Below, in pieces: positions 8,573 to 17,160 of a DNA stretch of 64,000 nucleotides (position 1 is its first letter; the number at the start of each line of letters is the position of its first letter). Where the stretch lies: assembly GCF_006538725.1 (NCBI RefSeq), contig NZ_BJLQ01000004.1, positions 1-64,000 on the forward strand. The letters run 5' to 3'. Source of the DNA: Cellulomonas gelida. GTDB lineage: Bacteria; Actinomycetota; Actinomycetes; Actinomycetales; Cellulomonadaceae. The notes beneath the pieces are model-generated. The model made no database searches. It was not told the DNA's origin and saw only the letters and a program-made list of their open reading frames with translations. The translations under genes and the position numbers were made by a program.

Positions 8573-9444
8573 CACGCCTCCTCGTCGTCCGGGAGCGCGT
8601 CGCCGCGCTCGTCGTCGTCCGTGCCGTTCGTCGGCGCGACGCTCGTCGTCCCCGTGGTGGACGGTCCGTCCCACGTCGTCGGGAGCGGGGCGTGGCCCGG
8701 CAGGACATGCCCGACGATCTCGTCGAGGGCACGCCGCACGGCGGGCTCGCCGACCCACAGGTGCTTGGCGCCGTCCACGCCGATCACCTCGGCCTGGGGC
8801 ACGCGCGCGAAGCGGGCGCGCGCGTCGTCGGGTCGCAGGTAGTCGTCGAGCTCGGGGACCAGCACGACGAGCGGACGGCCGAACTCGGCCCACGCGTCGA
8901 GGTCGGCGTCGGTCGCGCGGTGCAGCGGCGGTGACAGCAGGATCGCGCCCTCGATCGCCGGGTCACGTCCGTGCATGAGCGCGAGCTCGGTGCCGAACGA
9001 CCAGCCGACGAGCCAGGGCCGGGGCAGGTCGTGGAACTCGGCGTACTCGATCGCGGCCGCGACGTCGAACCGCTCGCCGACGCCCTCGTCGAACGCCCCG
9101 TCGCTGGTGCCGCGCGGGCTGGAGGTGCCGCGCGTGTTGAACCGCAGGACCGCGAGGTCGGCGAGCGCCGGCAGCCGCCAGGCGGCCTTGCGGTAGACGT
9201 GCGAGTCCATGTAGCCGCCGTGCGTCGGCAGCGGGTGCAGCGTCACGAGCGTCGCGGCGGGGGTCGCCGGGCCGCCGTCGGCCGCCAGGGGGCGCGCGAG
9301 CTCGCCGACGAGCGTGAGGCCGTCGGCCGTGTGCAGCTCGACGTCCTCGCGGTGGCCCGGCAGGACGGTCAGGGAACGGATCTGCGTGGTGTCCTGGGTG
9401 CGGTCCTGGGGAGGTCCGGCTGCAGGCTCGGTCGAGGTCGTCAT
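8572..9444 (-). CDS. Alpha/beta hydrolase (dienelactone-hydrolase/CocE-like superfamily)
   Basis: A 290-residue protein with an alpha/beta-hydrolase core: TLHPLPTHGGYMDSHV near residue 70, the nucleophile elbow GWSFGTE with Ser149, an acid after VPELDDY, and a histidine in DGAKHLW. The pattern resembles bacterial hydrolases of the alpha/beta YfbB/KANL3-like group; the substrate is unknown. ATG 9444 (MTTSTEPAAG) was chosen because a longer frame would cross the HAD gene. An acidic, Thr-rich tail of about 35 residues ends the protein. It is coupled by TGATG to the next hydrolase. Confidence 0.8.
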   Translation of the reverse strand: MTTSTEPAAGPPQDRTQDTTQIRSLTVLPGHREDVELHTADGLTLVGELARPLAADGGPATPAATLVTLHPLPTHGGYMDSHVYRKAAWRLPALADLAVLRFNTRGTSSPRGTSDGAFDEGVGERFDVAAAIEYAEFHDLPRPWLVGWSFGTELALMHGRDPAIEGAILLSPPLHRATDADLDAWAEFGRPLVVLVPELDDYLRPDDARARFARVPQAEVIGVDGAKHLWVGEPAVRRALDEIVGHVLPGHAPLPTTWDGPSTTGTTSVAPTNGTDDDERGDALPDDEEA

Positions 9445-9454
9445 CCGTTCGAGC

Positions 9455-10315
9455 CTAAGCCCGGGCGGCGCGCGCCCGCGCGAGAGCGGTCGCGTGCTCG
9501 AGGACGTGGGCCACGCCGTCGTCGGCGTTCGCCGGGCACGCGTGCCTGGCCCGGGCACGCACCTCGTCGTACGCGTTCGCCACCGCGAACGACTCCCCCG
9601 CCCACGCGAGCATCGGCAGGTCGTTCGGGGCGTCGCCGCACGCCCACACGTCGTCAGCCCGCAGGCCACGCTGCTCGGCCCAGCGCGCGAGCGCGTTCGC
9701 CTTGGTGACGTCCAGCGCGCTGATCTCGCCGAGACCGACCGCACCCGAGTCGACCGCGATCGCGGCGGTGCCGATCGCGGTCTGCACCGTCGCCGAGTGC
9801 GACTCGCCGTGGTCGGCCGCCGTGCGCACCAGGAGCTTGAGCGTCGAGTCCGTCAGCACGTCCTCGATGCGGCGCGCGACGGGGCTGCCGGGCGGCACGC
9901 GGTGCACGTCGACGAAGCCCCGCTCCGCCGCGAACCCCTCGGTGCGCTCGACCGCCAGGTGCACCTCGCCCAGCACGGCGCGCAACGACGCGGCGAGCTC
10001 GCCGACGAGTGCCGCGCTCATGCCGTGCTCGGCGAGCACGCGCCCGGTGGCGACCTCGACCACCGCGGCGCCGTTGGCGCAGATCGCGACGCCGTGGCCC
10101 GCGACGTGCGGAGCGAGGTCCGCGAGCCACCGGGGCGGGCGCGCGGTCACGAAGACCACCTCGATGCCCGCGTCCTCGGCGTCGCGCAGGGCGTCGGCGG
10201 TGCGCGACGAGACCGTGCCGTGCGGGTCGAGCAACGTCCCGTCGAGGTCGGTCGCCACCAGTCGCGGCGCGCGTGCGGGCCAGGTCGAGCGGGTCGTCGT
10301 CGGGACCTGCGGCAC
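9455..10315 (-). CDS. HAD-superfamily phosphatase (Cof type)
   Basis: A 286-residue hydrolase with HAD motif I DLDGTLLD (Asp23/Asp25), motif II VTARP, a conserved Lys in LDVTKANAL and motif IV GDAPNDLPML. The long cap between motifs II and III is that of the Cof/SUPFAM IIB class, which dephosphorylates sugar phosphates, nucleotides and cofactors. GTG 10315 is used: it begins one base after the stop of the upstream small gene, giving a coupled start. No membrane segments are present. Confidence 0.85.
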   Translation of the reverse strand: MPQVPTTTRSTWPARAPRLVATDLDGTLLDPHGTVSSRTADALRDAEDAGIEVVFVTARPPRWLADLAPHVAGHGVAICANGAAVVEVATGRVLAEHGMSAALVGELAASLRAVLGEVHLAVERTEGFAAERGFVDVHRVPPGSPVARRIEDVLTDSTLKLLVRTAADHGESHSATVQTAIGTAAIAVDSGAVGLGEISALDVTKANALARWAEQRGLRADDVWACGDAPNDLPMLAWAGESFAVANAYDEVRARARHACPANADDGVAHVLEHATALARARAARA

Positions 10316-10316
10316 G

Positions 10317-10634
10317 TCAGCGCCCTCTCGCGGGTGTGCGTCTGGTCGGGCCTCGTCGGGTGCGCGCGTCCCAGCACGCCGCGTGCCAGTGCCTGCGGTC
10401 CTCGACGGCGTCTCCGAACCAGGCGTCGGCCCGCCAGGCGACCACGTGCGCAGTGCCCGAGGGGACCAGCTGGTCGCACCCGGGGCAGCGGTAGTCACGC
10501 TCGCCGCCGCGCACCTGCTGCACGACCCACTCGCCGTCGGGTGCGTCCTGCACGGTGCGGCCGCCGGTCGCGCGCTGCACGTCGAGCGGCACGTGCTCGG
10601 ACCCGTACGGGCGCTTGGTCGAGCGTCGGGCCAT
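10317..10634 (-). CDS. Small zinc-ribbon-like actinobacterial protein
   Basis: A 105-residue protein with a CPGC pair followed by H-x3-C (HWHAACW), a likely single zinc site, and a basic C terminus. Homologous actinobacterial proteins are usually labelled ATP/GTP-binding protein without experimental basis. It heads the minus-strand run that continues into the HAD phosphatase one base later. Start ATG 10634 precedes MARRSTKRPYGSEHVP. Confidence 0.75.
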   Translation of the reverse strand: MARRSTKRPYGSEHVPLDVQRATGGRTVQDAPDGEWVVQQVRGGERDYRCPGCDQLVPSGTAHVVAWRADAWFGDAVEDRRHWHAACWDARTRRGPTRRTPARGR

Positions 10635-10740
10635 GGCTCGATCCTCCCCGATCGCGCGTCGAACGACGAATCCGCCCCCGCGTGTCGTCCTGCACCCGCG
10701 ACGGTCGCGAGCGACGGGCGACGGACGCGACTCACGGCGG

Positions 10741-10796
10741 CACCCGGGTGCGACCGTGCCCCGGGACGCGAGGCGCCTCGGGGCACGGTTCGGGTG
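10741..10796 (-). terminator. Strong hairpin after the GH1 gene
   Basis: ACCGTGCCCCG (10753-10763) pairs perfectly with CGGGGCACGGT (10779-10789), extended by CACCCG/CGGGTG at the outside. It begins about 36 bases past the GH1 stop codon and so is a likely terminator of the GH1 transcript. There is no U-tract. Apart from this hairpin, 10635-10831 holds nothing recognisable. Confidence 0.6.
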
Positions 10797-10831
10797 CGGC
10801 GGCGGGCTGCCGTGCAGACCCGCCGCTGCGG

Positions 10832-12277
10832 TCAGAGGGTCGCGGCCGACTCCGGCGTGGGGACGGTGCCCGTCCGGATGAGCTCGGCGTACCAGTGGCC
10901 CGAGTCCTTGACGGTGCGCTCGAGCGTGTCGTAGTCGACCCGCACGATCCCGAAGCGGCGGTCGAAGCCGTAGGCCCACTCGAAGTTGTCCATGAGCGAC
11001 CACACGAAGTACGCGCGGACGTCCACACCCTTGTCCCGGGCCTCGCCGACGGCGTCGATGTGGTCGTGCAGGTAGGCGACGCGCTCGGCGTCGTGCACGC
11101 GGCCGTCCTCGCTCACCGTGTCGTAGAACGCCGCACCGTTCTCGGTGATGGCCAGCGGGAGGCCGGGGTAGCGCTCGTGCAGCTCGACGAGCAGCTCGAC
11201 GAGGCCCTCGGGCTCGATGTTCCAGCCCATCGCCGTGTGCGGGCCCGGCAGCGGGAGCCACTCGACCTGCGACGCGCCGACCCACGGGCTGTTGGGCGAC
11301 GAGCGGTGGCCGTCCGGGCCCGGGGTGCCGTCACCCTTGGGCGGCGTGCCGTGCTTGACCTTGCCCGTGGAGTAGTAGTTCACGCCGAGCACCGCGAGCG
11401 GGACCTTGATGAGGTCGAGGTCGCCGTCCAGCACGAAGCCCCAGTCGGTGATCTCGGCCGTGTCGGCGAAGACCTCCTTGGGGTACTCGCCGTCGAGGAT
11501 CGGGCCGATGAAGACCTCGTTCGCGATGGTGTCGATGCGGCGCTTGGCCTCGACGTCGGCCGGGTCTTCGCTCGCGGCACGCGTCACGTGCAGGTTGAGC
11601 GTGATGGACACCGGCGTGTCCTCGCCGAGGACGTCCTTGATCGCGCGCGCGGCCAGGCCGTGCGCGAGGTTCAGGTGGTGCACCGCGCGCAGCGCCTTCT
11701 CGTCGTCGGTGACGCCCGGCGCGTGCACGCCGCTCGCGTAGCCGAGGAACGACGAGCACCACGGCTCGTTCAGCGTCGTCCACATCGTGACCCGGTCACC
11801 GAGCACCTCGGCGACCTTGCGCGCGTACTCCGCGAAGCGCAGCGCGGTCTCGCGGTTCGCCCAGCCGCCCGCGTCCTCGAGCGGCTGCGGCAGGTCCCAG
11901 TGGTAGAGCGTGACGTAGGGGTCGATGCCCTGGGCGATCAGGCGGTCGACGAGGTCGGAGTAGAAGTCCAGGCCGGCCTGGTTGAACTCGCCCGAGCCCG
12001 TCGGCTGGATGCGCGGCCACGCGATCGAGAACCGGTACGCCTGCAGCCCGAGGTCGCCCATCATCGCGACGTCCTGCGGGACGCGGTGGTAGTGGTCGGC
12101 CGCGACGTCACCGGTGTCGCCGTCGAGCACCTTGCCGGGCGTGCGCGAGAACGTGTCCCAGATCGACGGACCGCGGCCGTCGACGTCGACGGCCCCCTCG
12201 ATCTGGTAGGACGCCGTGGCCGATCCCCACAGGAAGTCGGCAGGGAACTGGCGGCCGGAGGGGCGCGTCGTGGTCAT
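10832..12277 (-). CDS. GH1 beta-glucosidase
   Basis: A 481-residue GH1 enzyme of normal length. The acid/base Glu171 lies in TLNEP and the nucleophile Glu379 in ITENG. Other family marks are [24 protein letters not shown] and [11 protein letters not shown]. No signal peptide is present, so it acts in the cytoplasm on imported cello- or xyloglucan-derived oligosaccharides. ATG 12277 is preferred over an ATG 33 bases upstream because GAAGGACT lies at the right spacing. It is transcribed alone, from a region carrying two palindromic operator-like sites (12339-12354 and 12361-12374). Within the locus it would hydrolyse the unbranched glucan backbone. Confidence 0.95.
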   Translation of the reverse strand: MTTTRPSGRQFPADFLWGSATASYQIEGAVDVDGRGPSIWDTFSRTPGKVLDGDTGDVAADHYHRVPQDVAMMGDLGLQAYRFSIAWPRIQPTGSGEFNQAGLDFYSDLVDRLIAQGIDPYVTLYHWDLPQPLEDAGGWANRETALRFAEYARKVAEVLGDRVTMWTTLNEPWCSSFLGYASGVHAPGVTDDEKALRAVHHLNLAHGLAARAIKDVLGEDTPVSITLNLHVTRAASEDPADVEAKRRIDTIANEVFIGPILDGEYPKEVFADTAEITDWGFVLDGDLDLIKVPLAVLGVNYYSTGKVKHGTPPKGDGTPGPDGHRSSPNSPWVGASQVEWLPLPGPHTAMGWNIEPEGLVELLVELHERYPGLPLAITENGAAFYDTVSEDGRVHDAERVAYLHDHIDAVGEARDKGVDVRAYFVWSLMDNFEWAYGFDRRFGIVRVDYDTLERTVKDSGHWYAELIRTGTVPTPESAATL

Positions 12278-12338
12278 GGCTGAGAGTCCTTCGATGGCTG
12301 ACGGGGGCACCCGCGGTCAGACCCGCGGTCACCGCGGG

Positions 12339-12354
12339 CCGGAACCGGTTCCGG
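12339..12354. promoter_or_regulatory. Perfect palindrome upstream of GH1
   Basis: CCGGAACCGGTTCCGG is a perfect 16-base palindrome with a central CG, the usual shape of a LacI-family operator, 62 bases before the GH1 start. Its sequence differs from the TCGAAGCGCTTCGA class found at the other transcription units, so a second regulator may act here. Confidence 0.45.
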
Positions 12355-12360
12355 CGCAGT

Positions 12361-12374
12361 TCGAATCGTTACGA
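12361..12374. promoter_or_regulatory. Operator-like site of the locus-wide class (TCGAATCGTTACGA)
   Basis: It fits the inverted-repeat consensus TCGAAKCGNTTCRA with one mismatch in the right arm. On the minus strand it overlaps a possible -10 TATCGT (12371-12376) for the GH1 gene, so a bound repressor would block that promoter. Confidence 0.45.
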
Positions 12375-12428
12375 TAGCGGAGAGGTCGGTCGTTCGACCA
12401 GCGTGCCGGACCACCGCACGATACCGAG

Positions 12429-14729
12429 TCATGAGCCCGGCCCCGCCAGGACGACCTCCAGCACGCCGACGCCCGCGGCCGCGTGCGCCTCGACGGGCTC
12501 GCCGCCAGGCGCGGCCTCGACCCGCACGCTCCACGGCGCCGTCGTCCCCTCGGCCTCGACGCGCACGGTCGACCCCTCGCGCACGACCGTGAACCACGCC
12601 GGACCGCCCGAGGACGACGGGACGCGCGTGCGGCTGCGGTGCCCGTCCGGCAGGTCGAACAGGCGCAGCGTCACGCCGTCGACCCAGTCGGTGTCCGGCC
12701 GGTCGGCGCGCGCCCCGAACGGCAGCACCGTCCCGGGTCGCACGTACAACGGGAGCGACGTGAAGTCGTGCCGCTCGCGCACCCAGCGCGGCCCCGACAC
12801 GCGCGAGCCGTCGAGCAGCGACGTCCACGTGCCCTCGGGCACGTACACGTCCACGTCGCCCTCGGCGCTGAACACCGGCGCGACGAGCAGGCTCTCGCCC
12901 AGCATGTACTGCGTGTCGACCGTCGCGGCGCCGCGGTCGTCGGGGAACTCCAGGACCATCGGGCGCATCACGGGCACGCCCTGCTCGTGCGCCTGCTCGC
13001 CCAGCTCCGCGAGGTACGGCATGAGGCGGTGCTTGAGGTGCGTGAAGAGCCGCGTGACCTCGACGGCCTCGTCGTCGAACGCCCACGGCACCCGGTACGA
13101 GTCGGAGCCGTGCAGGCGGCTGTGCGACGAGAGCAGGCCGAACGCGACCCAGCGCTTGAACACCGCAGGGTCGGGCTCGCCCTCGAACCCGCCGATGTCG
13201 TGGCTCCAGTACGCGAACCCCGACGAGGCCAGCGACAGCCCGCCGCGCAGCTCCTCGGCCATCGACGCGAACGTCGACTCGCAGTCGCCACCCCAGTGCA
13301 CGGGGAACTGCTGCCCGCCCGCGGTCGCCGACCGCGCGAACAGCACCGCCTCCCCCGCGCCGCGCTCGGCCTCGAGCAGCTCGAAGACCACGCGGTTGTA
13401 CAGGTGCGTGTAGTAGTTGTGCATCCGGTGCGGGTCGCTGCCGTCGTGCCACACGACGCCGGTCGGGATCCGCTCGCCGAAGTCGGTCTTGAACGCGTCG
13501 ACGCCCTGACCGAGCAGCTCGCGCAGGTACCCCGTGAACCACGCCGAGGCGTCGGGGTTGGTGAAGTCGACGAGCGCCATGCCCGCCTGCCACATGTCCG
13601 TCTGCCAGACCGAGCCGTCGGCGCGCGTCACCAGGTAGCCGCGCGCCTTGCCCTCGTCGAACAGGCGCGAGCGCTGCGCGATGTACGGGTTGATCCACAC
13701 GCAGATGCGTAGGCCCTTGGCCTTGAGCCGCGACAGCATGCCGACCGGGTCCGGGAAGGTCGCCGGGTCCCACACGAAGTCGCTCCAGTGGAACTCGCGC
13801 ATCCAGAAGCAGTCGAAGTGGAAGACCGACAGCGGCAGGTCGCGCTCGGCCATGCCGTCGACGAACGACGTCACCGTCTCCTCGTCGTACCGGGTGGTGA
13901 ACGACGTCGACAGCCACAGCCCGTACGACCATGCGGGCAGCCGGGCCGGGCGGCCGGTCAGCGCGGTGTACTTGCGCAGGATCTCCTTGGGCGTCGGCCC
14001 GTAGATCACGTAGTAGCGCAGCCGTTGACCCGCGACCGAGAACTGGGTGCGGGAGACGACCTCCGTGCCGACCTCGAACGACACCAGGCCCGGGTCGTCG
14101 ACGAACACGCCGTAGCCCGCGTCCGACAGGTAGAACGGCACGTTCTTGTACGCCTGCTCGCTCGCCGTGCCGCCGTCGGCGTTCCAGATGTCGACGCTCT
14201 GGCCGTTCTTGACGAACGGGCCGAACCGCTCGCCCAGCCCGTACACGTGCTCGCCCACGCCGAGCGAGAGCTGCTCGTGCACGTACGCGCTGCCCTGGGC
14301 GTCCGTGACGATCCCGATGCTGCGGGGCGTCGAGGACGTCAGCACGCGGCCGTCGCCCACGAAGTCCACGCCCCACGCGCCCCCGGTGCGCACCGCCGCC
14401 GTGAGCGCACCCGAGCGGACCTCGGCGACGCGCGCGGCCTCGTCGTGCGTGATCTTGAGGTCGGGTGTCCCGCTCGCGACCTCGAACCGGGGGCCGCGGG
14501 CGACGTCGCCCGTGTGGTGCTCGATCTGCACGCCGACGACGTCGTCGAGCGGCGAGGAGAACGTCACGGTGACCAGCGGGCGGTTGAGCGTGTCGCCGCG
14601 CGTCGTGAGGGGCGCGGTCGAGGACCACACCGTCAGCGAGTCGTCGTCGACCCGCACGTCCGCGACGTCACGGGGGCGCAGCACCTGCACGCCGGGCAGC
14701 GTGAGCCAGTAGCCGTCGGTGAACTTCAT
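12429..14729 (-). CDS. yicI: GH31 alpha-xylosidase (YicI type)
   Basis: A 766-residue protein close in length to E. coli YicI (772). The catalytic residues fall at the YicI positions: nucleophile Asp416 in KTDFGERIPTG and acid/base Asp482 in HWGGDC. The YicI-type segment HFDCFWMREFHWSDFVWD, which distinguishes alpha-xylosidases from alpha-glucosidases, is present. It removes alpha-1,6-xylose from the non-reducing end of xyloglucan oligosaccharides such as isoprimeverose. There is no signal peptide, so it is cytoplasmic. ATG 14729 follows AGAGAGAGCACCCC. It lies 125 bases downstream of the GH42 gene with no operator between, so the two probably share a transcript. Confidence 0.92.
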   Translation of the reverse strand: MKFTDGYWLTLPGVQVLRPRDVADVRVDDDSLTVWSSTAPLTTRGDTLNRPLVTVTFSSPLDDVVGVQIEHHTGDVARGPRFEVASGTPDLKITHDEAARVAEVRSGALTAAVRTGGAWGVDFVGDGRVLTSSTPRSIGIVTDAQGSAYVHEQLSLGVGEHVYGLGERFGPFVKNGQSVDIWNADGGTASEQAYKNVPFYLSDAGYGVFVDDPGLVSFEVGTEVVSRTQFSVAGQRLRYYVIYGPTPKEILRKYTALTGRPARLPAWSYGLWLSTSFTTRYDEETVTSFVDGMAERDLPLSVFHFDCFWMREFHWSDFVWDPATFPDPVGMLSRLKAKGLRICVWINPYIAQRSRLFDEGKARGYLVTRADGSVWQTDMWQAGMALVDFTNPDASAWFTGYLRELLGQGVDAFKTDFGERIPTGVVWHDGSDPHRMHNYYTHLYNRVVFELLEAERGAGEAVLFARSATAGGQQFPVHWGGDCESTFASMAEELRGGLSLASSGFAYWSHDIGGFEGEPDPAVFKRWVAFGLLSSHSRLHGSDSYRVPWAFDDEAVEVTRLFTHLKHRLMPYLAELGEQAHEQGVPVMRPMVLEFPDDRGAATVDTQYMLGESLLVAPVFSAEGDVDVYVPEGTWTSLLDGSRVSGPRWVRERHDFTSLPLYVRPGTVLPFGARADRPDTDWVDGVTLRLFDLPDGHRSRTRVPSSSGGPAWFTVVREGSTVRVEAEGTTAPWSVRVEAAPGGEPVEAHAAAGVGVLEVVLAGPGS

Positions 14730-14854
14730 GGGGTGCTCTCTCTCGCGTCGCTGGCGACCGTCGTGTGAGGTCGTGGTTCGTGCGGCCGGGTTCGTCGGCC
14801 GGGTGCACGCCGGTTCGTAGGCGGCAGGGCCCCGTCGAGCGGGCCGCTGCCGGC

Positions 14855-16906
14855 TCAGCCGGGCGGGCTCGTCGTGCGGCGGACCACGGCAGCGCCGCCG
14901 CCGGGCAGGCGCAGGCGGCCGGCGACGACCGCGGTGCCCAGGCCCTCGACCTCGCCGGACCAGGTCTCGCCGACGTCGACCTCCCGCTCGTCGCCCGCGA
15001 GGTTGAGCAGGAACAGCAGGTCGCCGCGCTGCGCCACCTCGACGCCGTCGGGCACGTGCGCGAGCGGCCCGCGCACCCCTGCTGCCGCCGCGGCGTCGAG
15101 CACGACGCGGTCGAGCAGGTCCCCGCCGGGCAGGTGCGGGTCCGGCACGGTGCTGACGTACCAGGCCTGGCCGCGCTCGCCCACGAGGCGGCGCGTGACG
15201 GCCGGTGCCCCCGCGAGGTCCGCGCCGCCGTACGTCACGAGGACCTGCGCGTCCCGCGCGGTGAGCCGCTCGGACCACACGCGCGCGGCGTGATCGCCGT
15301 ACCGCTCGCTGAGCAGGCTCGTGCCCGCCTCGGGCAGCGGCCGCCACTCCTCGCCCGCGATCCCGAGCACGTCGACCCACGGACCGGGGAACGGTCCGGT
15401 CCGCACGCGCGTCGTCGGGTCCTGCACCGCGCTGAACGGGCCGACGACGAGCACGCCTCCGCGCTGCGGCACGCGCGCGACGGCGGCGGCCGCAGCGTCG
15501 TCGACGAGCGGGAGCGCGGGGACGACGACGAGGTCGTACGCGTCGAGGGTGGCGTTCGAAGGGACGACGTCGGTCGCGATCCCCGCACGCCACAGCGGGC
15601 GGTGGTACGCCTCGAGCTGCTCGACGACGCGCAGCCGGTCCGACGGGCGCGCCGGCAGCTCGCCCGCCCACAGCGCGGGCCAGTCGAACACGAGCGCGGC
15701 GCGCGCGGGCACGCCGGTGCCGACCACCTCGCCGAGCGCGGCGAGCACGCGGCCCTGCTCGCGCGCCGCGCGGTGCAGGTGCGTATCCGGCCCGGCGTGC
15801 GGCAGGAGCGCCGAGTGGAACGCCTCGGCGCCCGCGCTCGACTGCCGCCACTGGAAGTAGCAGATGCCGTCCGCGCCGTGCGCGACTGCGCGCAACGAGT
15901 CCTGGAGCATCTGCCCGGTCGTCTTCGGGACGTTGTGCGGACGCCAGTTCACCGCGCCCGCCGCCTGCTCGAGCAGGAGCCACGGCGCACCGCCGCCCAC
16001 GCCGCGCGTGAGGTCGTGCGTGAGGGCCGAGCGCGCCGGGCTCGTCGGGTCCGGCGGGTCGCCGTAGTGGTCGTCCGACACGACGTCGAGATCGGGCGCC
16101 CACGAGTGCTGGTCGACGCCGCCGAAGAAGCCCATGAAGTTCGTCGTCACGGGCGCGGTCGAGCCCTCGCGCAGGACCTGGGCGTGCTCCCGGAACAACG
16201 TGCGCAGCTGGTCGGACGTGAAGCGGCGCCAGTCCACGCTCTGCGCGGGGTTGTGCAGGTACGGCACGGCCCGCGGCGGGACCACCTCGTCGAACGAGCC
16301 GTAGCGCTGGCTCCAGAACGCAGTCCCCCACGCCTCGTTGAGCGCGGCCACGTCTCCGTACCGCGCGACGAGCCACGCACGGAGCTCCTGGGCGCACAGG
16401 TCGCAGAAGCACTCCTGGCCGTACTCGTTGCCCACGTGCCACAGGGCGAGCGCGGGGTGGTCGCCGTAGCGCTCGACGAGCGCGCGGGCGACGCGCACGG
16501 CCGCGTCGCGGTACGCGGGCGCGCTCGGGCAGAAGTGGTTGCGCGAGCCGACGCTCATCCGGACGCCGCGCGAGTCGACCGACGACGTCTCGGGGTGGCG
16601 CGCGGCGAGCCACGGGGGCGGCGACGCGCTCGGGGTCGCGAGGTCCACGGCGATGCCCGCGCCGTGCAGGAGGTCGAGCACCTCGTCGAGCCAGCCGAGG
16701 TCGTACCGGCCGGGCTCCGGCTCGAGCACCGACCACGAGAAGACGCCGACCGTGACGAGCGAGATCCCGGCCTCGCGCATGAGCGAGACGTCCTCGGGCC
16801 ACGCCTCGCGTGGCCACTGCTCGGGGTTGTAGTCGCCGCCGTAGAGCACCCGGCGCCCGTACGGGCCGTCCGTGAGCCCGGCCAGGCCGCGGCGCGGGGC
16901 GGTCAT
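14855..16906 (-). CDS. GH42 beta-galactosidase
   Basis: A 683-residue GH42 enzyme. The acid/base Glu161 is in WHVGNEYG and the nucleophile Glu313 in WLLLEQAAG. A trimerisation-type domain (about 395-600) and a small C-terminal beta domain follow. Cysteines at 166-171 (CFCDLC) and Cys126 form the zinc cluster seen in several GH42 enzymes. There is no signal peptide. ATG 16906 has GGAGGAT upstream. Its role here is probably removal of beta-galactose from side chains of imported xyloglucan fragments; some GH42 members act on other galactosides or arabinopyranosides. It is read from the operator region at 16976, divergent from lacI. Confidence 0.92.
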   Translation of the reverse strand: MTAPRRGLAGLTDGPYGRRVLYGGDYNPEQWPREAWPEDVSLMREAGISLVTVGVFSWSVLEPEPGRYDLGWLDEVLDLLHGAGIAVDLATPSASPPPWLAARHPETSSVDSRGVRMSVGSRNHFCPSAPAYRDAAVRVARALVERYGDHPALALWHVGNEYGQECFCDLCAQELRAWLVARYGDVAALNEAWGTAFWSQRYGSFDEVVPPRAVPYLHNPAQSVDWRRFTSDQLRTLFREHAQVLREGSTAPVTTNFMGFFGGVDQHSWAPDLDVVSDDHYGDPPDPTSPARSALTHDLTRGVGGGAPWLLLEQAAGAVNWRPHNVPKTTGQMLQDSLRAVAHGADGICYFQWRQSSAGAEAFHSALLPHAGPDTHLHRAAREQGRVLAALGEVVGTGVPARAALVFDWPALWAGELPARPSDRLRVVEQLEAYHRPLWRAGIATDVVPSNATLDAYDLVVVPALPLVDDAAAAAVARVPQRGGVLVVGPFSAVQDPTTRVRTGPFPGPWVDVLGIAGEEWRPLPEAGTSLLSERYGDHAARVWSERLTARDAQVLVTYGGADLAGAPAVTRRLVGERGQAWYVSTVPDPHLPGGDLLDRVVLDAAAAAGVRGPLAHVPDGVEVAQRGDLLFLLNLAGDEREVDVGETWSGEVEGLGTAVVAGRLRLPGGGAAVVRRTTSPPG

Positions 16907-16975
16907 GCGGATCCTCCGGAGGGTGGTGCGGCTGCGGCGCGTGGTGATGCGTGGCGGGCCGTCGTTCTCGGCCGA

Positions 16976-16995
16976 ACGTCGAAGCGCTTCGACGT
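16976..16995. promoter_or_regulatory. LacI-type operator (perfect 20-bp palindrome)
   Basis: ACGTCGAAGCGCTTCGACGT is perfectly self-complementary and lies 70 bases before the GH42 start in the GH42/lacI divergent region. It is the best example of the 14-base core TCGAAGCGCTTCGA that recurs across the locus. Position and symmetry match a LacI-family operator, with the adjacent LacI gene as the obvious candidate binder. Confidence 0.75.
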
Positions 16996-17008
16996 CACGT
17001 CGCTCATG

Positions 17009-17038
17009 ATGCTAGGGCTCGTCGCGACCAGGCGTCCA
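17009..17038 (-). promoter_or_regulatory. Candidate promoter of the GH42-GH31 unit
   Basis: On the minus strand a -35-like TGGACG (17033-17038) is followed after 18 bases by TAGCAT (17009-17014). The 20-base operator begins 13 bases downstream of the -10, where a bound repressor would block initiation or elongation. The hexamers are only moderate matches. Confidence 0.35.
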
Positions 17039-17090
17039 GACACCTCGGCTATCAGCGCAGTCATACCGGGCGCCGCGGGGGCGACTGTCA

Positions 17091-17104
17091 TCGAAGCGTT
17101 TAGT
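17091..17104. promoter_or_regulatory. Imperfect second operator in the lacI promoter
   Basis: TCGAAGCGTTTAGT has a perfect left half-site and a degenerate right arm. A weaker relative, TCGAATTGGATCGA (17116-17129), overlaps the lacI -35 element. Together they suggest autoregulation of lacI. Confidence 0.35.
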
Positions 17105-17125
17105 CGACAGGCCACTCGAATTGGA

Positions 17126-17153
17126 TCGACACGGCGTTCTGCATCGGTAGAAT
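17126..17153 (+). promoter_or_regulatory. lacI promoter predicting a leaderless transcript
   Basis: TCGACA (17126-17131; 5 of 6 matches to TTGACA) and TAGAAT (17148-17153; 5 of 6 to TATAAT) are spaced by 16 bases. The -10 ends seven bases before the ATG at 17161, so transcription should begin at or next to the start codon. No Shine-Dalgarno sequence is present, in agreement. Confidence 0.65.
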
Positions 17154-17160
17154 CCGCCCC

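Noticed and set aside
14730-16817. Upstream extension of the GH31 frame through the GH42 region
   Set aside because: The translation before MKFTDGYWLT is Arg/Ala-rich and lies out of frame within the well-supported GH42 gene.
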